Shown here piece by piece: positions 19,513-30,231 of a stretch of 64,000 bases of DNA. The notes under the pieces were generated by a model. That model was not told the origin of the DNA. It did not search any database and was given only the letters and a program-made list of their open reading frames with translations. Source of the stretch: Clostridiales bacterium (GTDB taxonomy: Bacteria > Bacillota > Clostridia > TANB77 > SIG350); NCBI GenBank assembly GCA_015056545.1, contig SVGE01000001.1:264081-328080 (forward strand), written 5' to 3'. A program made the translations under genes and the position numbers. Every line of letters begins with the position of its first letter. Within the stretch, counting starts at the first letter, position 1.

Positions 19513-19848
19513 TTATTTTGGATTTTTTCTCATAGAGAATTTTTGTAATAGATTATTTGAATTAAAATTTGATTTGAAATTTTTTTTATTATGAATAATT
19601 GAATAGATAAGTATAATATCTTTTGAAATACTATATAGTATTCTATAATTTTTATAGAGGAGTTCTTTAAATTGTTTGCCAGTTTGTTCAGGAACATATC
19701 TTCCTATATATGGGAACTCTTTTAAAAAGTTTATTTTTATATATAAATTCTTTATCGTTTCATTAGCATATCTTATTGAATCTTTAGATATATAATTAAA
19801 TATATCTAAAATATTACTTCTAAACTCACTAGATATTACTATTCTCAT
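19513..19848 (-). CDS. RelE/ParE-family toxin
   Basis: A 111-aa basic protein with the ParE/RelE layout: an N-terminal IVISSEFRSNILDIFNYIS helix-forming start, a central FPYIGRYVPEQ, and the closing strands NYRILYSI and IILIYSIIHNKKNF. Members inhibit gyrase (ParE) or cleave mRNA at the ribosome (RelE); the target cannot be told here. Its start overlaps the antitoxin end by 20 nt, the usual antitoxin-first order. A lysine-rich ~20-residue tail extends past the core fold. Confidence 0.82.
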   Translation of the reverse strand: MRIVISSEFRSNILDIFNYISKDSIRYANETIKNLYIKINFLKEFPYIGRYVPEQTGKQFKELLYKNYRILYSISKDIILIYSIIHNKKNFKSNFNSNNLLQKFSMRKNPK

Positions 19849-20029
19849 AGTTATCTCCTAATTTATCTATAAACTCTTTAATTTCTTCAAAGGTATATAT
19901 TCTACCATTCTTTATGTCTTCTTCCCCTCTTCTTATAGACTCTCTAACATATTCAACATAAAGTATATCTAGTAACTCATCTTCTGTTAATGTTTCAATA
20001 TCTCTAATTTCTTGCTTTTGTTTTAACAT
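19829..20029 (-). CDS. Antitoxin of the ParDE/RelBE-like module
   Basis: A 66-aa acidic, helical protein (RDIETLTEDELLDILYVEYV) with the C-terminal motif GRIYTFEEIKEFIDKLG typical of small antitoxins that wrap around ParE/RelE toxins. The short N-terminal part may bind DNA for autoregulation. It is first in the operon behind promoter 20067-20095, with Shine-Dalgarno AAAGGAGG. Confidence 0.75.
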   Translation of the reverse strand: MLKQKQEIRDIETLTEDELLDILYVEYVRESIRRGEEDIKNGRIYTFEEIKEFIDKLGDNYENSNI

Positions 20030-20066
20030 ACTTTTTCCTCCTTTGCTTATATATTTTTATGTAGAT

Positions 20067-20095
20067 AATATATCACATTATATATTTGGTTACAA
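20067..20095 (-). promoter_or_regulatory. Toxin-antitoxin promoter
   Basis: TTGTAA (20090-20095), a 17-bp spacer and TATATT (20067-20072). The spacer contains the near-palindromic ATATATAATGTGATATAT, a possible antitoxin operator. Confidence 0.6.
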
Positions 20096-20140
20096 TACTT
20101 TTTAAATAATATTTTGTAAATTTTACCAGTAGTAAAAATA

Positions 20141-20177
20141 TAAAAAAATGAGCAATGCTTAAAATGCATACTCATTT
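20141..20177 (-). terminator. Terminator of the S10-spc operon
   Basis: AAATGAGTATGC and GCATTGCTCATTT form a ~12-bp stem with one bulge, then T7 on the minus strand, 22 bp after secY. It shows that this operon really ends at secY. Confidence 0.85.
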
Positions 20178-20198
20178 CTTTATATCTCATTTATTCAA

Positions 20199-21566
20199 TT
20201 AATCTAAGAATCCTTTATAATGTCTCATTACCATATTAGATTCTAATTGTCTAACTGTTTCTAATGCAACACCTGCTACGATAAGTACAGCTGTTCCACC
20301 AAAAGATATAGATAAACCTGTTAATTGGAACATTACTGGGATTATAGCTATAACTCCTAAGAAGAATGCTCCAAACCATGTAAGTTTGTTTAAAATACCT
20401 TTTATATAATTAATAGTTGGTGTTCCTGGTCTAATTCCTGGAACAAATCCACCGTTTTTCTTTAAATTATTTGCTACTTCAACTGGATTAAATGTTATCA
20501 TTGTATAGAAGAATGTAAATCCTACTATTAATAATAAATATAATATACTATGTGCTATTACATATCCTAATCCACCTAATATAGATAAACCTTGTGAAGT
20601 TAATGAATTAATTAATATACTAGGTTGAGATGTAAATAACAATACTTTAATAAATCCTGTTGCTTGTGTTGGGTTAGCTAATACTGTTGGATTGAAAAAG
20701 TTTAATAACATAACTGGCAAAGTCATTAAAGACATTGCTAAAATTACTGGTATTACCCCTGCCATTACTAGTTTTAATGGAATATGAGTATTTTGACCAC
20801 CATACATTTTTCTTCCAACTACTTTTTTAGCATATTGTACAGGAATTCTTCTTTCAGCTTCTTGTACCCAAACTGTTGCACCTAATAATATTATTGCACC
20901 TAATACTATTGCTATTGCTTGTAATAATCCTACCCAGTAGAAACTACCCATAGCATCTTTCATTAAGCCATATAACATAATTCCTGCATTTGGCAGACCA
21001 GAAACGATACCTACAAAAATTAACATTGATATACCATTTCCTATACCTTTACTACTTATTTGGTCACCTAACCAAGTTAAGAAAGCTGTACCACCAACTA
21101 ATGCTAATATAAATGTTGGTAACATTATAGCTGTATTTTCTATTAAATAGATTCCTGAACCTTTATATGTCATATATAAACCAAAAGCTTCTACAGCAGC
21201 CAATATAACTGTTAAGTATTTCATATACTTATTAATTTTCTTCTTGCCCTCTTCACCTTCTTTAGATAATCTTTCTAAAGCTGGGATTGCAATTGTTAAT
21301 AATTGTATAATGATTGATGCTGTTATGTAAGGACCTATTGATAATGCAAATATACTTAATCTAGATAAAGCACCACCACTAATTATATTTAATGTTCCTA
21401 ATAAACTGTTAGAATTACTAGCTGTATATTGAGCTAATTGAACACTATCTACACCTGGAACTGGAATAACACATCCAATTCTAAAAATAACTATTAATAA
21501 TAATGTATATAGTATTTTTTTTCTAACTTCAGGTAATTTCCATGCATTTATAAGTGTTTTAATCAC
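20199..21566 (-). CDS. secY: Preprotein translocase subunit SecY
   Basis: 455 aa with ten transmembrane helices; the central channel of the Sec translocon. It starts at GTG behind GGTGATTTAG, directly after the rplO stop. Hallmarks are the plug region near the N-terminus (IGCVIPVPGVDS), the cytoplasmic loop VQEAERRIPVQYAKKVVGRK, and PGIRPGTPTINYI. It is the last gene of the cluster; adk, map, infA and the alpha operon that normally follow are absent. Confidence 0.97.
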   Translation of the reverse strand: MIKTLINAWKLPEVRKKILYTLLLIVIFRIGCVIPVPGVDSVQLAQYTASNSNSLLGTLNIISGGALSRLSIFALSIGPYITASIIIQLLTIAIPALERLSKEGEEGKKKINKYMKYLTVILAAVEAFGLYMTYKGSGIYLIENTAIMLPTFILALVGGTAFLTWLGDQISSKGIGNGISMLIFVGIVSGLPNAGIMLYGLMKDAMGSFYWVGLLQAIAIVLGAIILLGATVWVQEAERRIPVQYAKKVVGRKMYGGQNTHIPLKLVMAGVIPVILAMSLMTLPVMLLNFFNPTVLANPTQATGFIKVLLFTSQPSILINSLTSQGLSILGGLGYVIAHSILYLLLIVGFTFFYTMITFNPVEVANNLKKNGGFVPGIRPGTPTINYIKGILNKLTWFGAFFLGVIAIIPVMFQLTGLSISFGGTAVLIVAGVALETVRQLESNMVMRHYKGFLD

Positions 21567-22004
21567 CTAAATCACCTCTATCTTTCCACCTACTGCTTCG
21601 ATTTTTTCTTTAGCAGTTTTTGTTATTCTAGCAGCTTTAACTTCTAATTTCTTAGTTAATTCGCCTGTTCCTAAAACAACGATACCGTCATTAATTTTTT
21701 TAATTAATTTAGCTTCTTTTAAAGCTTCAGCAGTTACTACTGTTCCTTCAAATTTTTCTAAAGTACTTAAATTAACTTCAGTATATATTTTTTTATTGTG
21801 GTTTTTAAATCCTCTCTTTGGAAGTCTTCTAGCTAGAGGCATTTGACCTCCTTCAAATCCAGGTCTTACTCCACCACCAGATCTAGCATTTTGACCTTTA
21901 TGTCCTTTACCTGATGTTTTACCTAATCCTGAACCAATACCTCTACCTACTCTCTTTGGAGATGATTTTGATCCTAAAGCTGGTTTTAACTCATTTAAAT
22001 TCAT
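21567..22004 (-). CDS. rplO: 50S ribosomal protein L15
   Basis: 145 aa, uL15. The Gly/Arg/Lys-rich N-terminal extension ([20 protein letters not shown]) and [20 protein letters not shown] are diagnostic. It follows rpsE after only 34 bp, leaving no room for rpmD, which usually sits here. Confidence 0.97.
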   Translation of the reverse strand: MNLNELKPALGSKSSPKRVGRGIGSGLGKTSGKGHKGQNARSGGGVRPGFEGGQMPLARRLPKRGFKNHNKKIYTEVNLSTLEKFEGTVVTAEALKEAKLIKKINDGIVVLGTGELTKKLEVKAARITKTAKEKIEAVGGKIEVI

Positions 22005-22038
22005 TAGTTTGCACCTCCTTATTTTTTCTTTTATTTAA

Positions 22039-22536
22039 TTACATAATATCTTCTACTTTTTTTCCTCTTAAAGCAGCTACTTTTTCAACTGTTTTTAAAG
22101 ATTTTAAAGCTTCAATTGTTGCATTAACTGCATTTCTTGGATTATTAGAACCTATACATTTTGTTCTAATATTTTTGTATCCTGCAAGTTCTAATACTGG
22201 TCTTACACTACCACCAGCAATAACTCCAGTACCTTCTTCAGCTGGTTTTATTAAAACTTTACCTGCTCCATAAACACCAACTATTTCATGAGGTACAGTT
22301 GTATTTATAATTGGAACTTCTATTAAATTTTTGTTAGCATTTTCAATAGCTTTTTTGATAGCATCTGGAACTTCAGCTGCTTTACCTTTACCAACTCCAA
22401 CATGTCCGTTTTCATCTCCTACAACTACTAATGCACTAAATCTAAAAGTTCTACCACCTTTTACAACTTTAGCAACTCTGTTAATTGAAACAACTTTTTC
22501 TTTTAACTTGTTTGCATTTTCTTCAACGTTTTGCAT
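22039..22536 (-). CDS. rpsE: 30S ribosomal protein S5
   Basis: 165 aa, uS5. The dsRNA-binding-like N-terminal domain ([20 protein letters not shown]) and [36 protein letters not shown] are intact. Shine-Dalgarno AAAGGAGGG. Takes part in translational accuracy and mRNA entry. Confidence 0.97.
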   Translation of the reverse strand: MQNVEENANKLKEKVVSINRVAKVVKGGRTFRFSALVVVGDENGHVGVGKGKAAEVPDAIKKAIENANKNLIEVPIINTTVPHEIVGVYGAGKVLIKPAEEGTGVIAGGSVRPVLELAGYKNIRTKCIGSNNPRNAVNATIEALKSLKTVEKVAALRGKKVEDIM

Positions 22537-22553
22537 TTATTTCCCTCCTTTTA

Positions 22554-22910
22554 CTAGAATTCAAGTCCGGCTTCTCTAGCACTTTCAGCTAAAGCTTTAA
22601 CTTTACCATGGTATAAGTAACCGCTTCTATCAAATACAACTGATTTGATACCAGCTTTAATAGCTTTATCTGCAATTAATTTACCAATTTGTTTACATGT
22701 TTCAACATTAGCTTTGTTTTCTATATCATCTTGCATAGTAGATGCACTTACTAATGTAACACCTTTAGTATCATCAATTATTTGTGCATATACATTTTTT
22801 AAACTAATGAATATAGTTAATCTTGGACACTCTGGAGTGCCACTGATTTTATTTCTTATTCTGTAATGTCTTTTTACTCTTGCTTCTTTTCTATTTCTTT
22901 TAGTTATCAT
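22554..22910 (-). CDS. rplR: 50S ribosomal protein L18
   Basis: 118 aa, uL18, a 5S rRNA-binding protein. Basic N-terminus ([18 protein letters not shown]), then [18 protein letters not shown] and [19 protein letters not shown]. Normal length and position after rplF. Confidence 0.97.
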   Translation of the reverse strand: MITKRNRKEARVKRHYRIRNKISGTPECPRLTIFISLKNVYAQIIDDTKGVTLVSASTMQDDIENKANVETCKQIGKLIADKAIKAGIKSVVFDRSGYLYHGKVKALAESAREAGLEF

Positions 22911-22926
22911 GAATTAACACTCCTTT

Positions 22927-23469
22927 CTATTTTTTACCTGTTTTACCTTCTTTTCTTCTTATTCTTTCATCAGCATATTTAATACCTTTACCTTTATATG
23001 GTTCTGGTGGACGTTTAAATCTGATTTCAGCAGCTATTTGACCAACTGCTTCTTTGTCCATACCTTTAACAGTTATTTTGTTTTGTCCTTCTAATTCAAA
23101 AGTAATTCCTGCTGGTTCTTCAAATTCTACTGGATGAGAATAACCTAAACTTAATACTAATTTATTTCCTTGTTTTTGTGCTCTATAACCAACACCATTT
23201 ATTTCTAATACTTTAGCAAAACCTTCAGTTACACCAATTATCATATTATTAACTAAAGTTCTTACTAATCCATGTAATGCTCTATCATTTTTGTTTTCTG
23301 TTGGTCTTGTAAAAGTAATTTCTGAACCATTTACATTAATAGCTATTCTGCTATTTAATTCTTTAGTCATTTCACCTTTTGGGCCTTTTACAGTAACAAC
23401 ATTATTTTCTGCTACTTTAACTTCTACTCCGGCTGGTATAGTCACAGGTTTGTTACCTATTCTTGACAT
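22927..23469 (-). CDS. rplF: 50S ribosomal protein L6
   Basis: 180 aa, uL6, near the sarcin-ricin loop. [16 protein letters not shown] at the N-terminus and the C-terminal [20 protein letters not shown] motif are diagnostic. Confidence 0.97.
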   Translation of the reverse strand: MSRIGNKPVTIPAGVEVKVAENNVVTVKGPKGEMTKELNSRIAINVNGSEITFTRPTENKNDRALHGLVRTLVNNMIIGVTEGFAKVLEINGVGYRAQKQGNKLVLSLGYSHPVEFEEPAGITFELEGQNKITVKGMDKEAVGQIAAEIRFKRPPEPYKGKGIKYADERIRRKEGKTGKK

Positions 23470-23524
23470 TTTTAACTTTCCCTCCTTCTTGTTTGTATTT
23501 TTGCTTTATATGTAATTTCTATTA

Positions 23525-23920
23525 TTACCATACAAAAGCTAATACTTCTCCGCCAACACCTAATTTTCTAGCTTCTTTATCTGTTACAATACCTTTAGAT
23601 GTTGAAACAATAGCTATACCTAATCCACCAAGTACTTTTGGTAATTCTTCAACACCAACATATACTCTTAGACCTGGTTTACTAATTCTTTTTATTCCTG
23701 AAATTACTTTTTCTTTTCCAACATATTTTAAAGTAATTCTTAAAACATTTTGTTTATTATCAGCAATTTCTTGTACTTCTTTAATATATCCTTCTTCTAA
23801 TAATATATTAGCTATTTGTTTTTTCATATTTGACGCAGGTACATCAACTGTTGGATGCTTTTTCATATTAGCATTTCTTATTCTTGTTAACATATCTGCT
23901 ATTGGATCAGTTACGTTCAT
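23525..23920 (-). CDS. rpsH: 30S ribosomal protein S8
   Basis: 131 aa, uS8. N-terminal [18 protein letters not shown] and C-terminal [20 protein letters not shown] are intact. In many bacteria S8 is the translational repressor of the spc operon; no repressor site was identified here. Confidence 0.97.
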   Translation of the reverse strand: MNVTDPIADMLTRIRNANMKKHPTVDVPASNMKKQIANILLEEGYIKEVQEIADNKQNVLRITLKYVGKEKVISGIKRISKPGLRVYVGVEELPKVLGGLGIAIVSTSKGIVTDKEARKLGVGGEVLAFVW

Positions 23921-23958
23921 TTTTTAACCTCCTTTTTTCTAATTTTAAGCACTTAATT

Positions 23959-24144
23959 TTACCAACTTGCCTTTTTAACACCTGGGATTTTTCCTTCATG
24001 TGCTAATTTTCTAAAACATACACGGCAAATTCCGAATTTACGAATGTAAGCATGTGGTCTACCACATAATTTACATCTATTATAATATCTTGTGCTAAAC
24101 TTAGGAGTTCTTTTTTGTTTTGCTATCATTGCTTTTCTAGCCAA
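23959..24144 (-). CDS. rpsN: 30S ribosomal protein S14 type Z
   Basis: A 61-aa zinc-type S14 with [20 protein letters not shown] providing the four cysteine ligands. The short zinc form in the spc operon is standard for Firmicutes. Confidence 0.97.
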   Translation of the reverse strand: MARKAMIAKQKRTPKFSTRYYNRCKLCGRPHAYIRKFGICRVCFRKLAHEGKIPGVKKASW

Positions 24145-24147
24145 TTT

Positions 24148-24693
24148 TTACCCCTCCTTCTTAAATGGCATACCCATTAAATCTAATAATGCTCTTGCTT
24201 CTTCATCAGTTTGAGCAGTTGTTACAAATATGATATCCATTCCTCTTAGTTTATCAACTTTTTCATATTCAATTTCTGGGAATATTAATTGTTCTTTAAC
24301 ACCCATTGAATAGTTTCCTCTTCCATCAAATGAATTTGGATTTAATCCTCTAAAATCTCTTATTCTTGGAATAGAAATTGATATTAATCTATCCATGAAT
24401 TCATACATTTTAGCACTTCTTAATGTTACTTTACATCCTAAATTCATACCTTCTCTTATTTTAAATCCAGCTATTGATTTTTTAGCCTTAGTTATTATTG
24501 GTTTTTGACCAGTAATAATTCCTAAATCGTTCATAGCATTTTCTAAAGCTTTTGGATTATCTTTTGATTCACCAACACCTATATTAATAACTATTTTTTC
24601 TAATTTAGGCACTTGCATTACTGATTTATAACTAAATTTTTTCATAAGGGCAGGTACTATTTCTTTTTCATATTTTTCTCTTAATCTTTCCAT
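24148..24693 (-). CDS. rplE: 50S ribosomal protein L5
   Basis: 181 aa, uL5, binding 5S rRNA in the central protuberance. Motifs: [38 protein letters not shown] and the C-terminal [20 protein letters not shown]. It ends 3 bp before rpsN, indicating coupling. Confidence 0.97.
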   Translation of the reverse strand: MERLREKYEKEIVPALMKKFSYKSVMQVPKLEKIVINIGVGESKDNPKALENAMNDLGIITGQKPIITKAKKSIAGFKIREGMNLGCKVTLRSAKMYEFMDRLISISIPRIRDFRGLNPNSFDGRGNYSMGVKEQLIFPEIEYEKVDKLRGMDIIFVTTAQTDEEARALLDLMGMPFKKEG

Positions 24694-24708
24694 GCTTTAT
24701 ATACCTCC

Positions 24709-25026
24709 TTATTTTATTTCAGCTCCGCATTTTTTACAAACACGTACTTTTTCACCTTTTTTATTTATAATGTGAGCTGTTCTTGTAACTTTATCACATT
24801 TTGGGCAAAGTAAGTTAGCATTTGAAACACTGATAGGTGCTTCCATTTTAACTATACCACTTTCTTCACCAGCTTTTCTAGCTTTTCTATGTTTAGTTTT
24901 TACATTAACACCTTCAACAACTATTTTGTTATCTTTTGGCATTGCAGTTAATACTTTACCTTTTTTACCACAGTCAACACCAGTGTTAATTACAACTGTA
25001 TCACCTTTTTTAATGTGCATACTCAT
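24709..25026 (-). CDS. rplX: 50S ribosomal protein L24 (zinc form)
   Basis: 105 aa, uL24, an assembly initiator. The KOW motif HIKKGDTVVINTGVDCGKKG is at the N-terminus. The C-terminus carries two CxxC pairs (LLCPKCDK and CKKCGA) that can form a C4 zinc site, absent from Bacillus L24 but common in anaerobic Clostridia. A start at the second ATG, 6 nt downstream, is also possible. Confidence 0.96.
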   Translation of the reverse strand: MSMHIKKGDTVVINTGVDCGKKGKVLTAMPKDNKIVVEGVNVKTKHRKARKAGEESGIVKMEAPISVSNANLLCPKCDKVTRTAHIINKKGEKVRVCKKCGAEIK

Positions 25027-25050
25027 TTACTAGTACACCTTCCTTCCTTA

Positions 25051-25419
25051 TTATAGTACTTCAGGTGCTAATGATAAGATTTTCATATATTCTTTATCTC
25101 TTAATTCTCTTGCAACAGGTCCAAAGATACGAGTACCTCTTGGATTTTTGTCATCTTTTATTATAACTGCTGCATTTTCATCAAATCTGATATATGAACC
25201 ATCTGCTCTTTTAGTACCTTGTTTTGTTCTTACAACAACTGCTTTTACTACATCACCTTTTTTAACCATACCGTGTGGTTGTGCAGATTTAACAGATGCT
25301 ATTATTACATCGCCTATTCTAGCGTATTTTCTATGTGAGCCACCTAAACATCTGATACACATAATTTCTTTTGCACCAGTGTTATCAGCAACTTTTAATA
25401 TTGATTGTTGTTGTACCAC
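25051..25419 (-). CDS. rplN: 50S ribosomal protein L14
   Basis: 122 aa, uL14, at the subunit interface. [20 protein letters not shown] and [20 protein letters not shown] are diagnostic and intact. Confidence 0.97.
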   Translation of the reverse strand: MVQQQSILKVADNTGAKEIMCIRCLGGSHRKYARIGDVIIASVKSAQPHGMVKKGDVVKAVVVRTKQGTKRADGSYIRFDENAAVIIKDDKNPRGTRIFGPVARELRDKEYMKILSLAPEVL

Positions 25420-25435
25420 TTGTAGGTCCCCCTTC

Positions 25436-25690
25436 CTATTTAGCTTTTTCTACAATTTCAACTAATCTCCATCTTTTATCTTTAGATAAAGGTCTAGTTT
25501 CCATTACTTTTACTGTATCTCCTATATTGCACTCATTATTTTCATCATGTGCTTTTAATTTGTATGTTCTTTTCATCATTTTTTTATAAATTGGATGACT
25601 TACTTTTGTTTCAACTGCAACAACGATTGTTTTATCCATTTTGTTGCTAACAACTCTTCCAATTTTTTCTTTACGAAGATTTCTTTCCAC
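25436..25690 (-). CDS. rpsQ: 30S ribosomal protein S17
   Basis: 84 aa, uS17, an OB-fold 16S rRNA-binding protein. [20 protein letters not shown] and [20 protein letters not shown] are characteristic. Confidence 0.97.
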   Translation of the reverse strand: MERNLRKEKIGRVVSNKMDKTIVVAVETKVSHPIYKKMMKRTYKLKAHDENNECNIGDTVKVMETRPLSKDKRWRLVEIVEKAK

Positions 25691-25721
25691 TAAGTTTTCC
25701 TCCTTCCATCACATTTAAGGA

Positions 25722-25919
25722 TTAGTTTTCACTTAATTCTCTTTGTTTTAATACTGTTTTAATTCTAGCTATATCTCTTTTTACTTGTTTAATTTTCATT
25801 GGATTTTCTAATCCATTTACTGCTAAGCTAAATTTTAATTTGAATAATTCACTTTTTAATTCGTTTAATTCGTTTTCTAATTTATCTGATGACATTTCTC
25901 TTATTTCTTTAGCCTTCAT
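25722..25919 (-). CDS. rpmC: 50S ribosomal protein L29
   Basis: 65 aa, uL29, at the exit tunnel rim where chaperones dock. The start is set at [14 protein letters not shown] because this matches family length; the frame is open further upstream into rplP. The start overlaps the rplP end by 11 nt, so translation is probably coupled. Confidence 0.95.
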   Translation of the reverse strand: MKAKEIREMSSDKLENELNELKSELFKLKFSLAVNGLENPMKIKQVKRDIARIKTVLKQRELSEN

Positions 25920-26349
25920 TAGTATCACCATCCATTTCTTTTTCACGAGCAATTATTTTTGTTTTTACAGGTAATTTGTGCATTGCTAATCTTAAAGCTT
26001 CTCTAGCTGTTTCTTCTGCAACACCTGCTAATTCAAACATTACTCTTCCTGGTTTTACAACAGCAACCCAGTATTCTGGAGCACCTTTACCACTACCCAT
26101 ACGAGTTTCTGCTGGTTTTTTAGTTATTGGTTTGTCTGGGAATATTTTAATCCAAACTTTACCACCTCTTTTAATATATCTTGTCATTGCAATTCTGGCA
26201 GCTTCAATTTGATTAGAAGTAATCCAACCAGCTTCTAAAGCTTGTATACCGAAATCTCCTTCTACAACTCTATTACCTCTAGTTGCTACACCTCTATTTC
26301 TACCTTTTTGCATTTTTCTATATTTTGTTCTTTTTGGCATTAATGGCAT
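25909..26349 (-). CDS. rplP: 50S ribosomal protein L16
   Basis: 146 aa, uL16, which organises the A-site tRNA region. [17 protein letters not shown], the [20 protein letters not shown] loop and [18 protein letters not shown] are diagnostic. Its ATG shares one base with the rpsC stop (TAATG). Confidence 0.97.
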   Translation of the reverse strand: MPLMPKRTKYRKMQKGRNRGVATRGNRVVEGDFGIQALEAGWITSNQIEAARIAMTRYIKRGGKVWIKIFPDKPITKKPAETRMGSGKGAPEYWVAVVKPGRVMFELAGVAEETAREALRLAMHKLPVKTKIIAREKEMDGDTNEG

Positions 26350-27008
26350 TATTTGTCTCCTCCTTCCACTTGTTTCTTTTCTGGAAGAACTTCACCTTTA
26401 TATATCCAAACTTTAACACCTAATTTTCCATAAGTTGTATCAGCTTCATAGAAACCATAGTCTATATCTGCTCTTAAAGTTTGTAGAGGAATTGTACCCT
26501 CACTATAGAATTCTGTTCTAGCTATATCTGCTCCACCTAATCTACCAGATACTGCAGTTTTGATACCTAAAGCACCTGATCTCATAGCATTTTGCATAAC
26601 TTGTTTCATAGCTCTTCTGTATGAAATTCTTTTTTCTAATTGACTACAGATATTTTCTGCAACTAATTGTGCATTTGTATTAATATCTTTTACTTCAACT
26701 ATATTTAAAGAAACTTCTTTATTTATTTTACTTTCTACTTCTTTTTTAAGAGAATCAATTAATTCTCCGCCTTTACCAATTACAAATCCTGGTTTAGCTG
26801 TATGAATTGAAATAATTACTTTACTAGCTTTTCTTTCAATTTCAATTTTAGCGATTCCAGCTTGTAATAATTTTTTCTTTAAAAATTTACGAATTTCTTG
26901 GTCTTCGATTAAGTTTTCAGAATAATCTTTTTTATTTGCAAACCATCTTGAATCCCAATCTTTGATTATACCCACTCTTAAACCATGTGGATGCATTTTT
27001 TGTCCCAT
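26349..27008 (-). CDS. rpsC: 30S ribosomal protein S3
   Basis: 219 aa, uS3, at the mRNA entry channel. N-terminal [22 protein letters not shown]-domain [19 protein letters not shown] and C-terminal [20 protein letters not shown] are intact. Confidence 0.97.
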   Translation of the reverse strand: MGQKMHPHGLRVGIIKDWDSRWFANKKDYSENLIEDQEIRKFLKKKLLQAGIAKIEIERKASKVIISIHTAKPGFVIGKGGELIDSLKKEVESKINKEVSLNIVEVKDINTNAQLVAENICSQLEKRISYRRAMKQVMQNAMRSGALGIKTAVSGRLGGADIARTEFYSEGTIPLQTLRADIDYGFYEADTTYGKLGVKVWIYKGEVLPEKKQVEGGDK

Positions 27009-27031
27009 TTATATATCCTCCTTTCCTAACA

Positions 27032-27367
27032 TTATTCTTTCTCTGCAACAACTACTGTTACATGACTTGTTCTTTTTCTTACTCTATATGCTCTACCTTG
27101 TGGTGCTGGTCTTACTCTTTTTGCAGTTGGTCCTTGGTTAGCATATATTTCTTTAATATATAAATTTTCTCTTTTCATGTTATTGTTATTTTCAGCATTT
27201 GCAATAGCTGATTTTAATAATTTTTCAACTAATGGACTAGCAGCTTTTGGAGTATATCTTAAAATTGCTAAAGCTTCGTCAACTTGTTTTCCTCTTATTA
27301 AATCTATAACTATCTTAACTTTTCTAGCTGAAATTCTTGCATATTTTAATTTTGCTATAGCTTCCAC
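27032..27367 (-). CDS. rplV: 50S ribosomal protein L22
   Basis: 111 aa, uL22, lining the peptide exit tunnel. [20 protein letters not shown] and the tunnel loop [20 protein letters not shown] are present with no sign of the loop changes linked to macrolide resistance. Confidence 0.97.
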   Translation of the reverse strand: MEAIAKLKYARISARKVKIVIDLIRGKQVDEALAILRYTPKAASPLVEKLLKSAIANAENNNNMKRENLYIKEIYANQGPTAKRVRPAPQGRAYRVRKRTSHVTVVVAEKE

Positions 27368-27380
27368 TTTTTTTACCTCC

Positions 27381-27659
27381 TTATTTTACTTTAGAAGTCT
27401 TTTCTCCTGCATGACCTCTATATGTTCTAGTTGGGGCAAATTCTCCTAACTTATGTCCTATCATTTCTTCTGTTATATAAACAGGTACATGTTTTCTACC
27501 ATCATGTACTGCGATAGTGTGTCCAACCATTTGTGGGAAAATTGTTGATGCCCTTGACCATGTTTTTAACACTTCTTTTTTATTACCCGCATTCATGTCT
27601 TCTACTCTTTTTAATAATTTAGCATCAACATATGGGCCTTTTTTTAGTGATCTTGACAT
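27381..27659 (-). CDS. rpsS: 30S ribosomal protein S19
   Basis: 92 aa, uS19, in the 30S head. [19 protein letters not shown] and [18 protein letters not shown] are diagnostic. Confidence 0.97.
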   Translation of the reverse strand: MSRSLKKGPYVDAKLLKRVEDMNAGNKKEVLKTWSRASTIFPQMVGHTIAVHDGRKHVPVYITEEMIGHKLGEFAPTRTYRGHAGEKTSKVK

Positions 27660-27675
27660 TTACTTTTCCTCCTTC

Positions 27676-28503
27676 TTATTTTCTTCTCTTAACTATATAT
27701 TTATTAGTTGCTTTATTTTTCTTTCTAGTCTTGTATCCAAGAGCTGGTTTACCCCAAGGAGTAACAGGACCTGGTCTACCGATAGGTGATTTACCTTCAC
27801 CACCACCATGAGGGTGATCATTAGGATTCATAACAGAACCTCTAACTGTAGGTCTAATACCTAACCATCTGCTTCTACCAGCTTTACCTAATTTAATGTT
27901 TTCATGATCTTTGTTACCAATTTCACCAATTGTAGCTTTACATTCAACATTTATTAATCTCATTTCTCCTGATGGTAATCTTACATGTGCATATTTACCT
28001 TCTTTAGCCATTAATTGAGCACTATTTCCAGCAGCTCTAACTAATTGACCACCTTTACCAGGATATAATTCAATATTGTGAATTAATGTACCTACTGGTA
28101 TGTTTTTAATTTTTAAACAGTTACCTGGTTTAATATCTGCATTTTCTCCAGACATTATTTTGTCACCGTCTTTTAATCCGTATGGTGCAATTATATATGC
28201 TTTTGTACCATCTTCATATTCTAATAATGCTATGTTAGCACTTCTATTTGGATCATATTCTATTCCAATTACAGTTGCAAACATATTTTCTTTTCTACGT
28301 TTGTAATCGATAATTCTGTATTTTCTTCTACTTCCACCACCATGATGTCTAACAGTTATTTTACCATATGAATTTCTACCTGCAGTTTTGTTCTTTTTCG
28401 CTAAAAGACTTTTTTCAGGTGTTTTTTTAGTAATTTCATCAAATGTTGAAACTGTCATATTTCTTCTTGATGGAGTTGTAGGACTAAAATGTTTTATACC
28501 CAT
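27676..28503 (-). CDS. rplB: 50S ribosomal protein L2
   Basis: 275 aa, uL2, close to the peptidyl transferase centre. [40 protein letters not shown] and the C-terminal [19 protein letters not shown] with its key histidines are intact. Confidence 0.97.
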   Translation of the reverse strand: MGIKHFSPTTPSRRNMTVSTFDEITKKTPEKSLLAKKNKTAGRNSYGKITVRHHGGGSRRKYRIIDYKRRKENMFATVIGIEYDPNRSANIALLEYEDGTKAYIIAPYGLKDGDKIMSGENADIKPGNCLKIKNIPVGTLIHNIELYPGKGGQLVRAAGNSAQLMAKEGKYAHVRLPSGEMRLINVECKATIGEIGNKDHENIKLGKAGRSRWLGIRPTVRGSVMNPNDHPHGGGEGKSPIGRPGPVTPWGKPALGYKTRKKNKATNKYIVKRRK

Positions 28504-28535
28504 TTTCTCTTCTCTCCTTTACCTGTTATTTTAGC

Positions 28536-28880
28536 TTAATTGAAGATTTCAATTGATTCATTGTATTTTTTATCAACTTTAACTTCTTTTCCGCCTTTTG
28601 CTAAATATGTTTTTGTTTCTGGATTTGTATCAATAGTAACTATTGCTTTTTTCCAATCAGATGTTCTACCTTGGTGAACACCTACTCTTTTTAATTTTCC
28701 TTTAACTTTCATAGTTCTAACATCAACAACTTTTACGTTAAATAATTTTTCTACTGCATATTTAACATCTATTTTTGTTGCTTTCATATCAACTTCAAAA
28801 GTGTACTTTCCTTCAGTAATAGCTGAATTAGCTTTTTCTGTTATTATAGGTCTTTTTATAATATCTTCTGGTCTTTTCAT
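28536..28880 (-). CDS. rplW: 50S ribosomal protein L23
   Basis: 114 aa, uL23, at the tunnel exit where SRP and trigger factor dock. IIKRPIITEKANSAITEGKY and NVKVVDVRTMKVKGKLKRVG are typical. Its ATG shares one base with the rplD stop (TAATG). Confidence 0.97.
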   Translation of the reverse strand: MKRPEDIIKRPIITEKANSAITEGKYTFEVDMKATKIDVKYAVEKLFNVKVVDVRTMKVKGKLKRVGVHQGRTSDWKKAIVTIDTNPETKTYLAKGGKEVKVDKKYNESIEIFN

Positions 28881-29503
28881 TATGCGTACACCTCCTCAAT
28901 TTTTTCAACAGCTGATTTAGTAACAATTAATTTAGAATATTTTAACATATCATATACATTAATTGTATTTACTAAGCTAACTTTAACACCTGGGATGTTT
29001 TTAGCTGATTTTTGAACATTAACATCATTTTCAGGTATTACTATTAAAGCTTTTGTATCAACTTTTAAATTATCTAATACTTTAACCATGTTTTTAGTTT
29101 TAATTTCTGTGAAATTAAATGTATCTAAAACAACTAATTTGTTTTCTAATACTTTTGAACTAAATACTGATTTTAAAGCTAATCTTTTTACTTTTTTATT
29201 TAAAGTGTATTTATAGCTTCTTGGTTTTGGACCTAATGCTATACCACCTTTAATCCATTGTGGTGCTCTTATACTTCCTTGTCTTGCTCTACCTGTTCCT
29301 TTTTGTTTCCAAGGTTTTGCTCCACCACCTCTAACTTCTGATCTTGTTTTAGTAGATTGTGTACCTTGTCTTTGATTAGCTAGGAAGTTAACTACTACTT
29401 CATGAACAACTTCTTCATTTGGTTCAATTCCGAATATTGCATCACTTAAAGCTATATCTCCTACTTTTGTTCCTTCTACATTATATAAGTCTACTTTAGG
29501 CAT
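28880..29503 (-). CDS. rplD: 50S ribosomal protein L4
   Basis: 207 aa, uL4, part of the exit tunnel and in some bacteria the repressor of the S10 operon. The start is taken at [11 protein letters not shown] behind AAGGAGGAC; an in-frame ATG 21 nt upstream overlaps the rplC stop and is less likely. The tunnel loop [20 protein letters not shown] is intact. Confidence 0.96.
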   Translation of the reverse strand: MPKVDLYNVEGTKVGDIALSDAIFGIEPNEEVVHEVVVNFLANQRQGTQSTKTRSEVRGGGAKPWKQKGTGRARQGSIRAPQWIKGGIALGPKPRSYKYTLNKKVKRLALKSVFSSKVLENKLVVLDTFNFTEIKTKNMVKVLDNLKVDTKALIVIPENDVNVQKSAKNIPGVKVSLVNTINVYDMLKYSKLIVTKSAVEKIEEVYA

Positions 29504-29523
29504 CTTAGATAGTCCTCCTTTCA

Positions 29524-30153
29524 TTAATGTTTAATAGCTGATTTTATTTTTAATATTGATCCTTTGTTTCCTGGTACTGAACCTTTGATTAATATTAAGT
29601 TTCTTTCAGCATCTACTTTTACTACTTTTAAATTTTGAACTGTTACAGTTACATTACCCATTCTTCCTGGTAATTTTTTACCTTTAAATACTCTACCTGG
29701 GTCTGCACATGGTCCCATTGAACCTGGTCTTCTATGATACATAGAACCGTGAGTCATTGGTCCTCTGTGTTGTCCGTGTCTTTTAATAACACCTTGGAAA
29801 CCTTTACCTTTTGAAGTTCCTTGAACATCAACAAAGTCTCCTTCAGCAAATAAATCTGCTTTTAATTCATCACCTACATTAGATGTTGATATATCATCTA
29901 ATCTAAATTCTGTTAAATGTCTTTTTAATGCTAATTTTAATTTAGCAAAATGACCTCTTACTGGTTTGTTAACTTTTCTTTCTTCAATGTCTTCAAACCC
30001 AACTTGGATAGCATTGTATCCATCATTTTCAATTGTTTTAATTTGTGTAATAACACATGGTCCTGCTTCTACAACAGTTACTGGAATAGCTGTTCCTTCT
30101 GCAGTAAAGATTTGTGTCATACCAATTTTCTTTCCTAAAATTGCTTTTTTCAT
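29524..30153 (-). CDS. rplC: 50S ribosomal protein L3
   Basis: 209 aa, uL3. [20 protein letters not shown] and the central [37 protein letters not shown] loop near the peptidyl transferase centre are intact. Confidence 0.97.
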   Translation of the reverse strand: MKKAILGKKIGMTQIFTAEGTAIPVTVVEAGPCVITQIKTIENDGYNAIQVGFEDIEERKVNKPVRGHFAKLKLALKRHLTEFRLDDISTSNVGDELKADLFAEGDFVDVQGTSKGKGFQGVIKRHGQHRGPMTHGSMYHRRPGSMGPCADPGRVFKGKKLPGRMGNVTVTVQNLKVVKVDAERNLILIKGSVPGNKGSILKIKSAIKH

Positions 30154-30231
30154 TAAATTTTACCTCCTTGGTTATCGGTTCATATCATTTGATGAACATG
30201 ACCAATTTATATTTTTTAGTTCCTTAATCTC

